Shown here in pieces: positions 41,670 to 49,778 of a stretch of 51,116 nucleotides of DNA (the stretch's first letter is position 1; each line of letters opens with the position of its first letter). A program made the position numbers and the translations under genes. The DNA is from Myxococcales bacterium (lineage in GTDB: Bacteria; Myxococcota_A; Bradymonadia; UBA7976; UBA1532), in assembly GCA_020633555.1 (NCBI GenBank), contig JACKDL010000037.1, positions 1 to 51,116 on the forward strand, read 5' to 3'. Under the pieces are notes generated by a model. That model had not been told where the DNA came from and did not search any database. It saw only the letters and a list, made by a program, of their open reading frames with translations.

Positions 41670-42704
41670 ATGGCCGAGCCGATCCCGGTCTTCTTCAACG
41701 AGGTCCAGCTCGAGTTCCGACCCCTGTACGAGTGGGCCTTCGGGGAGCGCATCGCGCACCCGGAAAGCACGGCCCGGGCCGAGGCCATCCTGGCGGCTGT
41801 GGAGCGCGATCCCGGCTTCTCGGTGCGCGAGCCCGGGCCCCTGCCCGACAGCGCCCTGCGCGCCCTGCACGACCACCACCTGATCACGCTCTACGAGGCC
41901 GCCACGGGCTGGGGCGAAGGCGAGTGCCACCCCACCACCTTCCCCGGCCTGTCGCGCTTCAACGCCGATCCCACCAACCTTCACCACGCGGGGGCCTGGT
42001 GCTTCGACTCGGGCACGCCCCTGTCGGCCCGTACCCTGGAGGCCGCCCGCTGGAGCGCCGCCTGCGCCAAGGACGCCGCCCGCGCGGTCATGGCCGGCGC
42101 CCCGCTGGCCTATGCCCTGTCGCGGCCCCCCGGCCACCACGCCATGAAGGCCATGTTCGGCGGCTACTGCTACATCAACAACGCCGCCCTGGCGGCGCGT
42201 ACGCTGCGGCGGCGAGGGCCCGTCGCGGTGGTGGACATCGACTTCCACCACGGCAACGGCACGCAGGATCTGTTCTGGCGGGACGGCAAGGTGTTCACCG
42301 CGTCCATCCATGGCGACCCCGCCGAGTTCTACCCCTACTTTCAAGGCCTTGAGAGCGAGCAAGGGGCCGCTCGGGGCGTGGGTACCAACCTCAACGTCGC
42401 CCTGCCCCGGGGGACCGACGGGGCGACGTGGCTGGGCGCCCTGGACCGGGTGGTGCTGCCGCGGGTGCGCGCCTTCGGCCCAGCCTCGCTCGTGGTGTGC
42501 GCGGGCCTCGACGGCTACAAGAAGGACCCCGTGGGGGGCTGGGCCCTCGAGACGGCCGACTTCGCCGCCGCCGGCGAGCGCCTGGGGCGGCTTGGGCTGC
42601 CCACGGTGGTGGTGCAGGAGGGCGGCTACTACACGCCCCACCTGGGCCGGAACCTCACCGCGCTCCTGCACGGCGTTCGCGCGGGCCAGGCGGCGACCCG
42701 CTGA
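41670..42704 (+). CDS. Histone deacetylase-family amidohydrolase (acetylpolyamine-type)
   Basis: The 344-residue product has the zinc amidohydrolase blocks of the arginase/deacetylase superfamily: RPPGHHA (catalytic His pair), DIDFHHGNGTQ (zinc Asp and His), a second zinc Asp in CAGLDGYKKDP, and QEGGYYTPHLG with the transition-state Tyr. An N-terminal block HPESTARAEAI matches the family's HPE motif. Bacterial members deacetylate acetylpolyamines or other small amides. GGAGG lies 6 bases before the ATG. It is divergent from meaB, with 122 bases between. Confidence 0.88.
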   Translation: MAEPIPVFFNEVQLEFRPLYEWAFGERIAHPESTARAEAILAAVERDPGFSVREPGPLPDSALRALHDHHLITLYEAATGWGEGECHPTTFPGLSRFNADPTNLHHAGAWCFDSGTPLSARTLEAARWSAACAKDAARAVMAGAPLAYALSRPPGHHAMKAMFGGYCYINNAALAARTLRRRGPVAVVDIDFHHGNGTQDLFWRDGKVFTASIHGDPAEFYPYFQGLESEQGAARGVGTNLNVALPRGTDGATWLGALDRVVLPRVRAFGPASLVVCAGLDGYKKDPVGGWALETADFAAAGERLGRLGLPTVVVQEGGYYTPHLGRNLTALLHGVRAGQAATR

Positions 42705-42718
42705 CCCCACGCGCCCGA

Positions 42719-42747
42719 TTGAAGCCCTCCTGCGGGTGCGGCACACT
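42719..42747 (+). promoter_or_regulatory. Leaderless-type promoter of the barrel-protein gene
   Basis: TTGAAG (42719-42724), 17 bases, CACACT (42742-42747), then 7 bases to the ATG at 42755. No Shine-Dalgarno is seen. Confidence 0.45.
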
Positions 42748-42754
42748 GCCCGCC

Positions 42755-43855
42755 ATGGCACGCCCCCTCATCCTCCTGGTCGCCTTCGCGGTGCCCGTCG
42801 CCCTCGCGACACCCGCCCAGGCCGGGTGGTTTGGCGACGCATGGGAGAGCCTGCACATCGACACGGATCTGGGGGTGTACTCGGGCCACCTGGGGGGCGG
42901 CATCTCGTCGTTGAACGCCGCCTGGGGCGAGGGCGACGCCGTCAGCGACGCCATCTCCAGCATCGGCACCGGCGAGGGCATCCTGTGGAGCCTCACGGGC
43001 AGCGTGAGCCTGCTGGGCCATGACCTGCTGTTCAACTACACCAACAACAAGCTGCTGGACGACGGCACCCAGCGCGCCCTCGAGGGGCAGCTCGGCGGGG
43101 GCTACGTCGAGGACGCCCTGCTGTGGCTGGCGGGCGAGCTGCGCCCCGACTTCGGCGACCTGTTCGGCGAGTACAGCCAGCCCTGGGTGCGCCTGGAGTA
43201 CGGCGACTTCGAGGGCAGCATCGACAAGGCCTGGCGCTTCGGCACCCGCAACGGCCGCCCCTGGTTCGGCGGCCGCGACGCCGGCTGGACCTCGAAGCTG
43301 CTGAACGTCGAGGCCGGCGCGTACCTGGCCTACGGCGAGGCCCCTCGCGACAAGACCGAGTACCAGCGTTGGCGGCGGTCGAGCCGCGACGGCGGCATCG
43401 AACGGGGCGGCGTGGGGGTGTACCTGCGCTACACCAGCTTCCAGCGGCCGGTGGTGCTCGGCTTCGACGTGGACGACCGCAACGGCTTCGCCTTGCAGGA
43501 CGCCGACGTGGGGATGCTGGCGGCCGGCCTGCGTTGGGACATCAAGGGCTGCGATGGCGTGTGGTGCCTGACCGCCGTGGGCAGCTTCATCCCCTTCACC
43601 GGGTGGACGTGGATGGACCTGGGCAAGTTTGGCGACCAACGCGGCGTGGCCTTGGGCGGCGGCTTCGACGTGCGCGGCTCGGTGAACTGGCGGGTGGCCG
43701 GTAGCTTCCAGGTGGAGCCCTATGTCAGCTTCCGCGCCGACTGGTTCTTCCCGCTCACCGGCCAATTCTTCGACGCGTCCATCGACAACTACACCCTGTG
43801 GGCCCCCGACTTCCTGCTGTGGGGCCCCGGAGCTGGCTTGCAGGTGCGGCTGTGA
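42755..43855 (+). CDS. Predicted outer-membrane beta-barrel protein
   Basis: The 366-residue product has a signal peptide (cleavage after PAQA, residue 23). Many amphipathic strands with Trp, Tyr and Phe at their ends follow (for example PWVRLEYGDFEGSIDKAW, GVGVYLRYTSFQRP, FQVEPYVSFRADWFFPL), and the C-terminal strand is GAGLQVRL. The N-terminal mature part (25-120) is Gly-rich and less strand-like. One CDGVWC pair may form a disulfide. No family is recognised. Its stop overlaps the GTG of the next gene, so the two are probably made together. Confidence 0.7.
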   Translation: MARPLILLVAFAVPVALATPAQAGWFGDAWESLHIDTDLGVYSGHLGGGISSLNAAWGEGDAVSDAISSIGTGEGILWSLTGSVSLLGHDLLFNYTNNKLLDDGTQRALEGQLGGGYVEDALLWLAGELRPDFGDLFGEYSQPWVRLEYGDFEGSIDKAWRFGTRNGRPWFGGRDAGWTSKLLNVEAGAYLAYGEAPRDKTEYQRWRRSSRDGGIERGGVGVYLRYTSFQRPVVLGFDVDDRNGFALQDADVGMLAAGLRWDIKGCDGVWCLTAVGSFIPFTGWTWMDLGKFGDQRGVALGGGFDVRGSVNWRVAGSFQVEPYVSFRADWFFPLTGQFFDASIDNYTLWAPDFLLWGPGAGLQVRL

Positions 43856-44334
43856 GGCGGCGGGGCTTCTTCGCGGGCGCCCTGCTGGCCGCCGGCCTGG
43901 GCTGGTCCGGCTGCGGCGAGCTGAACAACGCCGAGGGCCCGTGCGACCACGGCGGCGACTGTGTGTGGCCGGCGGTGTGTTGTACCGAGCCCCGCATCCC
44001 GGCCTTCGGACAGAAGATCCCCTTCTGCGAGTCCATCTCGTACTGCGACGGCTACCTGCCGCCCATGCTCGAGGGCAACCCGTGCACGGGCAGCGGCCTG
44101 GGCGCCTGCGCGGAGCCCTGGGCCTGTTGCCCGAAGACCTTCACCTGCCTGACGGCCGAGGCCTGCGAGGCCAAGCCCGCGCCCGAGCCCACGGTGTCGA
44201 GCAACGCTGCCTGCCACGCCTACAGCGACTGCGGCGCCGGCGAGTACTGCGCGGGCATCAGCCTCATCGACAAGGACGGCGTGTGCACCGCCTTCGACCC
44301 GCTGCCCCCGCCCCCGGACGCGGGCGCGCCCTGA
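43852..44334 (+). CDS. Cysteine-rich exported protein
   Basis: GTG at 43852 overlaps the previous stop (GTGA). The 160-residue product begins VRRRGFFAGALLAAGLGWSGCGE, a signal peptide with a twin-Arg-like basic start and a possible but weak lipobox (WSGC). The mature part has about 16 cysteines in two related blocks: CDHGGDCVWPAVCC with CESISYC, and CTGSG..CAEPWACC with FTCLTAEAC. A third block follows (CHAYSDCGAGEYC). The tail is Pro-rich. The spacing resembles disulfide-rich surface proteins of myxobacteria. It is coupled to the barrel protein and may be exposed with it. Confidence 0.75.
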   Translation: MRRRGFFAGALLAAGLGWSGCGELNNAEGPCDHGGDCVWPAVCCTEPRIPAFGQKIPFCESISYCDGYLPPMLEGNPCTGSGLGACAEPWACCPKTFTCLTAEACEAKPAPEPTVSSNAACHAYSDCGAGEYCAGISLIDKDGVCTAFDPLPPPPDAGAP

Positions 44335-44404
44335 TCGAAACCCCGCCGCCCCGCGCGGCGTCCACCCGGCGGCGCAGGCTGCGCCCCCAGAAAACGAGGT
44401 AGCG

Positions 44405-44881
44405 ATGACCATCAAGGTCGGCGACAAGATCCCTTCGGCCACCCTGCACGAGAGCAACCCCGGCGATCACGTGGACATCGCCGCGCTGGCCGCTGGCAAG
44501 ACGGTGGTGCTGTTCGCTGTGCCCGGCGCCTACACCCCCGGCTGCTCGAAGACCCACCTGCCCGGCTACATCCAGGACGCCGACGCCATCAAGGCCAAGG
44601 GCGTGGACGAGATCGTCTGCCTGGCCGTGAACGACGCCTTCGTCATGCAGGCCTGGGGCGCCGAGCAGGGCGCCACCGGCAAGGTGCGCATGCTCGCGGA
44701 CCCTGCGGCGGCCTTCACCAAGGCGCTGGGCCTCGACGTGAACGCGGCGGCCCTGGGCGGCACCCGCAGCAAGCGCTACTCCATGATCATCAAGGACGGC
44801 GAGGTCACCGCCCTGAACGTAGAGCCCGACGGCTTCGGGCTGACCTGCAGCCTCAGCAAGCCCCTGGTGGACCAGCTCTGA
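44405..44881 (+). CDS. Peroxiredoxin, Prx5 type
   Basis: The 158-residue product has the Prx5 signature VPGAYTPGCSKTHLPGY with the peroxidatic Cys47, preceded by VVLFA. ADPAAAFTKALGL is the conserved distal block. A second cysteine (LTCSLSK, near 148) is placed like the resolving cysteine of atypical 2-Cys Prx5 enzymes. It reduces hydrogen peroxide and organic peroxides in the cytoplasm with thioredoxin or glutaredoxin. A GAGGT element precedes the ATG. There is no operon partner. Confidence 0.93.
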   Translation: MTIKVGDKIPSATLHESNPGDHVDIAALAAGKTVVLFAVPGAYTPGCSKTHLPGYIQDADAIKAKGVDEIVCLAVNDAFVMQAWGAEQGATGKVRMLADPAAAFTKALGLDVNAAALGGTRSKRYSMIIKDGEVTALNVEPDGFGLTCSLSKPLVDQL

Positions 44882-44993
44882 GCTGACGCTGCGGGCCCGG
44901 CGCAGGGGCCGCGAGCCGTGCTCGAATGACCCGGCTCTGGCGGCGTCGGGGCCGCGTGTCGAAGATGGGGCGCCCGCCCCGACCGGAGACCGC

Positions 44994-46007
44994 ATGTTCC
45001 CGCCGCTGCTGCCCCTGCTCGCCGGCCTGCTGGCCCCCCCGGCGCTGCCGCCTTCCATGCCCGCCGAAGCCGGCGCCTGCCTGGAGGCCATCGCGGCGCC
45101 GGCCCCCCCGTCCAGCACCGATCGCGCCCTGCCCGGGCCCTGCCGCAGCGAAGGCCCCGAGGGCAAGATCACCTACACCTACCAGGTGGGACAGACCCCC
45201 CAGGGCGGGCTGCCGGGGCCCGACGCCACCGCCGTCACCCTGGACGAGCGCGGGCAGGTCCTGCTCGAACTGCACTTCGCAAGCGGCGTCGCCCAGGCCG
45301 CCACCGCGCGCACCTGGTCGGGCTCGTTCCTGAAGAGCGAGCGCCGCGAGGCCGCCCAGGAGGCCGCCTGCAGCGACGGGTACGAGATCACCTTCGCCAT
45401 GGACGACTTCGGCCGCCCAGCGGGCCACACCCGCGAGGACCGGCCCTGCAACCAGCCCAGCCGCACCACCACCCTGAGCCTGGCCTGGCAGGCCGACGGC
45501 ACCGCCCTGCTCACGGGCACCGACGGCGAGGGCCGCCGCGCCAAGGGCACCCACGGCGCCGACTACTACACCGTGGACTGCTACGGCGCCCGCTGCCGGT
45601 GTGAGCGCCGCACCTACGACAAGCACAACAACCGCCTGCGGGTCACCGAGCGCGCGCTGGACGGCACGGTGCAGACCACCCGCTTCGACTACGGCTGCTG
45701 GCCGCCCGCCGAGCCCCCCAACCCGCCGCAGCCGGGCGTGGCCACCCGCGGCAAGGAGCTGTACCTGCAGTACTGCCAGACCTGCCACGGCCTCAGCGGT
45801 GTGGGCGACGGCCCCGGCGGCGTGGGCCTGCCCGTGCGCAACCTGGTGCAGCTCGGCACCGAGATGTGTGGGCAGGACAACGCCATCCTCGACGCCATCC
45901 GGCGCGGCGTGGGCCAGATGCCGGGCTTCCCCCAGCTCGACGCCCAGCAGCGGCGAGACATCCTGGCCTACGTGCGGCTGCTCCAGAAGATGGGCCAGGC
46001 CCAGTAG
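44994..46007 (+). CDS. Exported protein with C-terminal cytochrome c domain
   Basis: The 337-residue product has a signal peptide (about 1-25). An N-terminal domain with beta-strands and cysteine pairs (ACLEAI, GPCRSEG, AACSDG, RPCNQPS) follows. Next comes a YD-repeat-like stretch (CRCERRTYDKHNNRLRVTE, TTRFDYGCW). From about 250 a monoheme cytochrome c domain is present: ATRGKELYLQYCQTCHG (heme attachment CxxCH), GPGGVGLP, and GQMPGF with the axial Met. The heme implies periplasmic or surface electron transfer. The N-terminal domain is not recognised. GGAG lies about 6 bases before the ATG. Confidence 0.8.
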   Translation: MFPPLLPLLAGLLAPPALPPSMPAEAGACLEAIAAPAPPSSTDRALPGPCRSEGPEGKITYTYQVGQTPQGGLPGPDATAVTLDERGQVLLELHFASGVAQAATARTWSGSFLKSERREAAQEAACSDGYEITFAMDDFGRPAGHTREDRPCNQPSRTTTLSLAWQADGTALLTGTDGEGRRAKGTHGADYYTVDCYGARCRCERRTYDKHNNRLRVTERALDGTVQTTRFDYGCWPPAEPPNPPQPGVATRGKELYLQYCQTCHGLSGVGDGPGGVGLPVRNLVQLGTEMCGQDNAILDAIRRGVGQMPGFPQLDAQQRRDILAYVRLLQKMGQAQ

Positions 46008-46013
46008 CCGGCG

Positions 46014-46793
46014 TCAGCGCGCGGCCCGCTGCCGGGCCGCCTCGTACATCAGCACCGCCGCCGCCACCGACACGTTCAGCGAGTCCGCCTGGCCCGCCAT
46101 GGGCAGGCGCACGGGCGCGTCGGCGACCTGGCGCCAGTCGGTGCCCAAGCCCTCGGCCTCGGCCCCCATGACCAGCGCCGTCGGACCGGTGAGATCCTCG
46201 GCCGTGTACAGCCGCTGGGCGTCGGGCGTGGCCGCCACCACCCGCACCCCGCGAGCCCGCAACCACGCCAACAGATCCTTCAGCGGCGCGCCCACCACCG
46301 GCAGGCTGAACACGGTGCCCGTGCTGGCCCGCACACACTGGGGCGCGAACAGATCCACGTCGGCCCGATCCAGGAGCACGGCGTCCACACCGGCCCCGTC
46401 GGCGCTGCGCAGGATGGCGCCCAGGTTCCCCGGCTTCTCCAGGCCGCTGCACACCACGTACAGAGGCGCCGCCACGGCGGGCAGATCGGCCAGCGTGCGC
46501 GGCGCGGCCTGCACCACGGCCACGAAGCCCTCGGGGTGCTTGCGGTACGCCACCTTGGCCAGCAGCGCCGGCGTGATCTCCACCCGCTCCACGGACGCCG
46601 GCGCCGCCACCGTGGGCCAGGCCTCGGCGGTGGCGTACACCGTCTGCACCGTCAGCCCCGCCGCCTGCGCCCGCGCCAGGGCCCGCGGGGTCTCGACACA
46701 GAACAGGCCGGTGGCACGCCGCTCCTGCCCCCGCTGCTGCAGGCGCACGAGCTGCTTGACGCGATCGTTGGTGGCGCTGGTGAGTCGCAACAT
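46014..46793 (-). CDS. SpoU/TrmH-family RNA 2'-O-methyltransferase
   Basis: The 259-residue product has the SpoU substrate-binding N-terminal domain (about 1-90: TSATNDRVKQLVRLQQR, GLFCVETPRAL) and the knotted SPOUT domain (about 105-255: GLEKPGNLGAILRSADGAG, RASTGTVFSLPV, LVMGAEAEGLG, LNVSVAAAVLMYEA). It methylates the 2'-OH of a ribose in rRNA or tRNA using S-adenosylmethionine; the exact site is not predictable. A CACCCT -10 element lies 7 bases before the ATG with TGGACC 17 bases further upstream, so the mRNA may be leaderless. It is divergent from the GIY-YIG gene. Confidence 0.9.
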   Translation of the reverse strand: MLRLTSATNDRVKQLVRLQQRGQERRATGLFCVETPRALARAQAAGLTVQTVYATAEAWPTVAAPASVERVEITPALLAKVAYRKHPEGFVAVVQAAPRTLADLPAVAAPLYVVCSGLEKPGNLGAILRSADGAGVDAVLLDRADVDLFAPQCVRASTGTVFSLPVVGAPLKDLLAWLRARGVRVVAATPDAQRLYTAEDLTGPTALVMGAEAEGLGTDWRQVADAPVRLPMAGQADSLNVSVAAAVLMYEAARQRAAR

Positions 46794-46800
46794 GCCGCGC

Positions 46801-46829
46801 AGGGTGCCCGGCGCGGCTGCCCAGGTCCA
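46801..46829 (-). promoter_or_regulatory. Leaderless-type promoter of the SpoU methyltransferase gene
   Basis: On the minus strand TGGACC (46824-46829), 17 bases, CACCCT (46801-46806), 7 bases, ATG at 46793. It overlaps the oppositely directed promoter of the GIY-YIG gene. Confidence 0.45.
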
Positions 46830-46846
46830 GCGGAGGCTGCTACCCT
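46817..46846 (+). promoter_or_regulatory. Leaderless-type promoter of the GIY-YIG gene
   Basis: TACCCT (46841-46846) is 6 bases before the ATG at 46853. A weak -35 (CTGCCC, 46817-46822) lies 18 bases upstream. With the facing promoter it shares a 59-base intergenic region. Confidence 0.4.
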
Positions 46847-46852
46847 GTGCCG

Positions 46853-47134
46853 ATGGAACCCCAACCGGGCGAGTGGTGGCTGTACGTGCTGCTGGCAGAC
46901 AGCGGCCGCACCTATGTGGGCATCACCCTGGACCTGGCGCGCCGACTGGCCGAACACAACGGCGAGCGCCCGGGCGGCGCCCGCGCCACCCGGGCGCACC
47001 GCCCCTGGCGGGTCGGCGCCACCTACGGCCCCTTCCCCGATCGCAGCCAGGCCAGCCGCGCCGAGCACGCCCTGAAGAAGCGCCGGGGCGCGGCCCGGCT
47101 GACCTGGGCGCCGGAACACTCGCCGAGCGCCTGA
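46853..47134 (+). CDS. GIY-YIG nuclease-superfamily protein
   Basis: The 93-residue product is a single GIY-YIG domain of the UPF0213 type: WWLYVLLADSGRTYVGIT, DLARRLAEHN and RAEHALKKRRG. The family's first motif reads LYVLL and the second YVGIT. The arginine in DLARRL and the glutamate in RAEHAL fit the catalytic positions, so nuclease activity is plausible. The ATG at 46853 is preferred over the GTG at 46847, as a TACCCT -10 element sits 6 bases before it. However, GGAGG is 10 bases from the GTG, so that start remains possible. Confidence 0.85.
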   Translation: MEPQPGEWWLYVLLADSGRTYVGITLDLARRLAEHNGERPGGARATRAHRPWRVGATYGPFPDRSQASRAEHALKKRRGAARLTWAPEHSPSA

Positions 47135-47141
47135 CACAGGC
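47129..47141. terminator. Short hairpin enclosing a stop codon at a convergent junction
   Basis: GCCTG, loop ACA, CAGGC surround the TGA stop (47132-47134) of the GIY-YIG gene, 25 bases before the end of the convergent lipase gene. The stem is only 5 base pairs. Confidence 0.25.
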
Positions 47142-47158
47142 CTCATCGTCTGTCACGT

Positions 47159-48034
47159 TCACTTGTCGGGCGCCACCAGCTTCGGCCGCGGCATGTCGCC
47201 CTGCTCGCTGTTCGGCATGCCGTCCCAGAAGCCGTGCAGGTACTTCGTGCTGCCGTGCCGCTTGGCGAACTGCAGCCAGTCGCCGTTCGGGTTCGGCGGG
47301 TCGGTGAAGCGCAGCTTCTTCCCCTTGTGGATCACCTGCCGCTTGCCCACCGGCTTCCAGACCCCCGAGCGCGGCTCGTGGGGGATGGGATCCTGGCCGT
47401 TGATCCACCGCCAGCTCCGGTCGCCCAGCAGCGCGTTGTACTTGCCCTGCCAGCCGTTTCCGCCGGCGCGCGGCGCACCGAAGGTCACCACGCCGTCCAC
47501 GCGGACCCCGCCGTCACGTTGGAGCCGGTAGGCCAGCAGGTTGCCCACCACGCCCCCCAGGCTGTGGCCCGTGATCCACAGCTTCCGGCGGCCCTGGTGC
47601 CGCTTGATCTCCCTCAGCGACCAGTCGTACAGCGCCTTGGCCTGATCACCGAACCCCGCGTGAACCTTGATCTTGTCGGAACTCCAGTTGTGGTCCTTCA
47701 CCGCGCGGACGTCCTGCACATAGTCCTTCGCCTGCTTCGTGCCGCGCACCACCAGGAAGATGTGCCGCTCGGTGGTGACCAGGGCCGCCTGGGCGTCATG
47801 CTTCCCGCTGTTCTTGAAGGCCACCTGGCTCACGCCCAGGCGGTCCCACTTCTCCTTGCGCAGGTTGGCCTTGTCGTAGACCACCTCGGTCAGCGCCGCC
47901 AACAGATAGCTCGACCGGTATGCCTCGGTCTGGCCGGCGTCGTGGGCGAAGTCGGCGTCGAACGCCTTGGCGTCGTAGGCCCAGGCCGGCAGGGCCAGGG
48001 CCAGCAGAGCGACGGTGAGCAGCAGCGGGCGCAT
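47159..48034 (-). CDS. Secreted class 3 lipase-type hydrolase
   Basis: ATG at 48034 follows GAAGGAG; the product has 291 residues with a signal peptide (cleavage near PAWA-YD, residue 20). The class 3 (fungal-type) lipase pattern is clear: VVRGTK (oxyanion loop), GFGDQAKALYDWSL, nucleophile Ser in TGHSLGGVVGNLLAY, TFGAPRAGG and NGQDPIPHEP with the acid. The catalytic His is probably the one in the segment after KLRFTD. It should cleave glycerolipids outside the cytoplasm. A GTGAGTCTCAC palindrome (48051-48061) lies just upstream of the ribosome site. Confidence 0.88.
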   Translation of the reverse strand: MRPLLLTVALLALALPAWAYDAKAFDADFAHDAGQTEAYRSSYLLAALTEVVYDKANLRKEKWDRLGVSQVAFKNSGKHDAQAALVTTERHIFLVVRGTKQAKDYVQDVRAVKDHNWSSDKIKVHAGFGDQAKALYDWSLREIKRHQGRRKLWITGHSLGGVVGNLLAYRLQRDGGVRVDGVVTFGAPRAGGNGWQGKYNALLGDRSWRWINGQDPIPHEPRSGVWKPVGKRQVIHKGKKLRFTDPPNPNGDWLQFAKRHGSTKYLHGFWDGMPNSEQGDMPRPKLVAPDK

Positions 48035-48121
48035 GGTAGGGCTCCTTCGAGTGAGTCTCACCCCCTGGCGCGCCACTCGCCGCAGAGGTCCGCAGATTCC
48101 GGCCCGATTTCCTGGAACCGT

Positions 48122-48463
48122 TCACTCCACCGGCACGCCGCCGAAGAACATCCGCCCGGCCGCAGCGGGCAGCACCAGCACATGCACCTGCTCGGGCGAT
48201 CGGTCGCAGGCGCGGGCCAGCGCGCGAGTCAGGCGACCCACGGTCGGGGCGTCGGTGGGCGCCCGCACCAGCAGCTCCACGAACACCGGCTCGGGCGCCC
48301 GCGCCACGTCATTCTCGGCGTAGCGCGCCGGGGTCAGGTGCCGCAGCCGCACCCAGGTCCGACCCGGGGGGGTGCCCAGCGCCAGGCCCGCGGCGTCCGC
48401 CAGCCGCTGCGCCAGCCCGTCGGGCGGCGGCGCCCCCACCCACTCTACGGTCAGCACCGGCAT
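48122..48463 (-). CDS. Tautomerase-superfamily protein
   Basis: The 113-residue product starts MPVLTVEWVG. Removal of Met would expose an N-terminal proline, the catalytic base of the 4-oxalocrotonate tautomerase/MIF superfamily. The length and the beta-alpha-beta pattern repeated twice (LTVEWV ... GLAQRLADAAGLAL ... WVRLRHL, and FVELLVRAP ... GRLTRALARACD ... VHVLVLP) fit the 5-carboxymethyl-2-hydroxymuconate isomerase-like subgroup. The substrate is unknown. AGGAGG lies just upstream of the ATG. It precedes the class 3 lipase on the same strand by 87 bases, and is divergent from the cysteine-rich lipoprotein. Confidence 0.7.
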   Translation of the reverse strand: MPVLTVEWVGAPPPDGLAQRLADAAGLALGTPPGRTWVRLRHLTPARYAENDVARAPEPVFVELLVRAPTDAPTVGRLTRALARACDRSPEQVHVLVLPAAAGRMFFGGVPVE

Positions 48464-48523
48464 CGTCCCCTCCTGGGTGGCCAGTCGGGCGCAGCGTCGC
48501 ACGCGCCGCAGGCGCCGGCCAGT

Positions 48524-48552
48524 GGGACCACCAGGGGCAACTGTGGCACCCT
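48524..48552 (+). promoter_or_regulatory. Promoter of the cysteine-rich lipoprotein gene
   Basis: GGGACC (48524-48529), 17 bases, CACCCT (48547-48552). The predicted transcript starts near 48559 and has a leader of about 53 bases with a GGAGCGGGAG ribosome site. Confidence 0.35.
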
Positions 48553-48611
48553 GCGGGAGGCCCACCGCCGAGTGGGCACAGGGTCTCGACGGACGGGAGC
48601 GGGAGCACGCG

Positions 48612-49631
48612 ATGACGACTCGGTGGATGATGGTGGCAGCGGTGGCCATGTTGGCGGGTGGCTGCGTGGCGGGCGGCGGCGGCGACGGCTCGGGCGGCTC
48701 GCGCCAAGACGGGGGCCTGCCCGGCGGGGGCGGTGGCGCCGGCGGCGCGGGGGGTGGGGCCGGTGGTGTTGGGATCGTGGAGGGCCCACCCGTCGCCTCA
48801 GCCGACAGCTTCCGCAGCCAGATCACGTCCCTGGTGTGCGGGCAGCTCGCCGAGTGCTGCAGTGAGCAAGGGGTGAGCTTCACCCCCGCCCAGTGCGCCG
48901 AGCTGGTCAACAGCACCACCACGAGCAACGGCCTGACCTACGACCCGGACGCCGCCGGCGACTGCCTCGCCACCATGCGCACCCGGCGGGGTTGTGACGC
49001 GATGGCTCAGCCCGACGTGTGCCAGCGGGTATTCACGGGCGACGTGGCCCTGGGTGAGCCTTGTGGCACCGACGCCGAGTGCGCGCCCATCGAAGGGGGC
49101 GAGGTGTCCTGCGGCTTCGATGACACCTGCGAGGCCGAGCTGCGGGGCGCTCCGGGCGACGCCTGCAACGGCACGTGCACCGAGGACCCGGCCACCACCA
49201 GCACCTTCTGCAGCGGCAGCGGCGCGCAGCCGGCTCCGGGGGAACCCGAGACCAGGTGCTACACCAACGACAACCTGTTCTGCGGCCCCGACCGCCTGTG
49301 CATGGCGCTGGTGGCTCAGGGCGGCGACTGCAGCGGCGGCCTGCAGTGCCGCGCAGGGCTGGAGTGCCGCTCCGGAGACGAGGGCCGCACCTGTCAGCCG
49401 CTGCCCATGATGGGCGAGGCGTGCACCGACGATTGCGCCGAGGGCTACTGCCCCGATCGCGCTGACGCCGTCTGTACCCCGTTCGTCGCGTTGGGCGGCG
49501 CCTGCGAGGGCGAGGCTTTCAGCGACCCCTGCGGCCCGAACGCGGCCTGTGGCGAGGGCGGCACCTGCGAGCAGTCCAACGAGAGCCCGGCCGCCTTCGT
49601 GTGCGCCCTGCTGGCCGGCGGCGGTTTCTGA
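48612..49631 (+). CDS. Cysteine-rich lipoprotein with Gly-rich linker
   Basis: The 339-residue product has a signal peptide and lipobox (AMLAGGC, Cys18), then a Gly-rich low-complexity linker (about 20-55) that would space the protein from the membrane. The mature domain (about 65-330) has over 20 cysteines, with recurrent short motifs of the G-x-x-C-(x)n-C type: LGEPCGTDAECAP, APGDACNGTC, LGGACEGEAF, QGGDCSGGLQC. This architecture is common among surface lipoproteins of myxobacteria-like genomes. The function is unknown. Confidence 0.8.
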   Translation: MTTRWMMVAAVAMLAGGCVAGGGGDGSGGSRQDGGLPGGGGGAGGAGGGAGGVGIVEGPPVASADSFRSQITSLVCGQLAECCSEQGVSFTPAQCAELVNSTTTSNGLTYDPDAAGDCLATMRTRRGCDAMAQPDVCQRVFTGDVALGEPCGTDAECAPIEGGEVSCGFDDTCEAELRGAPGDACNGTCTEDPATTSTFCSGSGAQPAPGEPETRCYTNDNLFCGPDRLCMALVAQGGDCSGGLQCRAGLECRSGDEGRTCQPLPMMGEACTDDCAEGYCPDRADAVCTPFVALGGACEGEAFSDPCGPNAACGEGGTCEQSNESPAAFVCALLAGGGF

Positions 49632-49778
49632 GCCAGGCCCCCTTTGGGCCCCCGGCACGCGCCCACAGCGGCCCGTTGACGGTCGCCTGACGACCCCGCA
49701 CCATCCGTCCCAGGGGCTGCCTTGGGGCGCGGGCCACGTCGGCTTGGCGCGACCTGTGTTCAGGCAGACGGAGGAACC

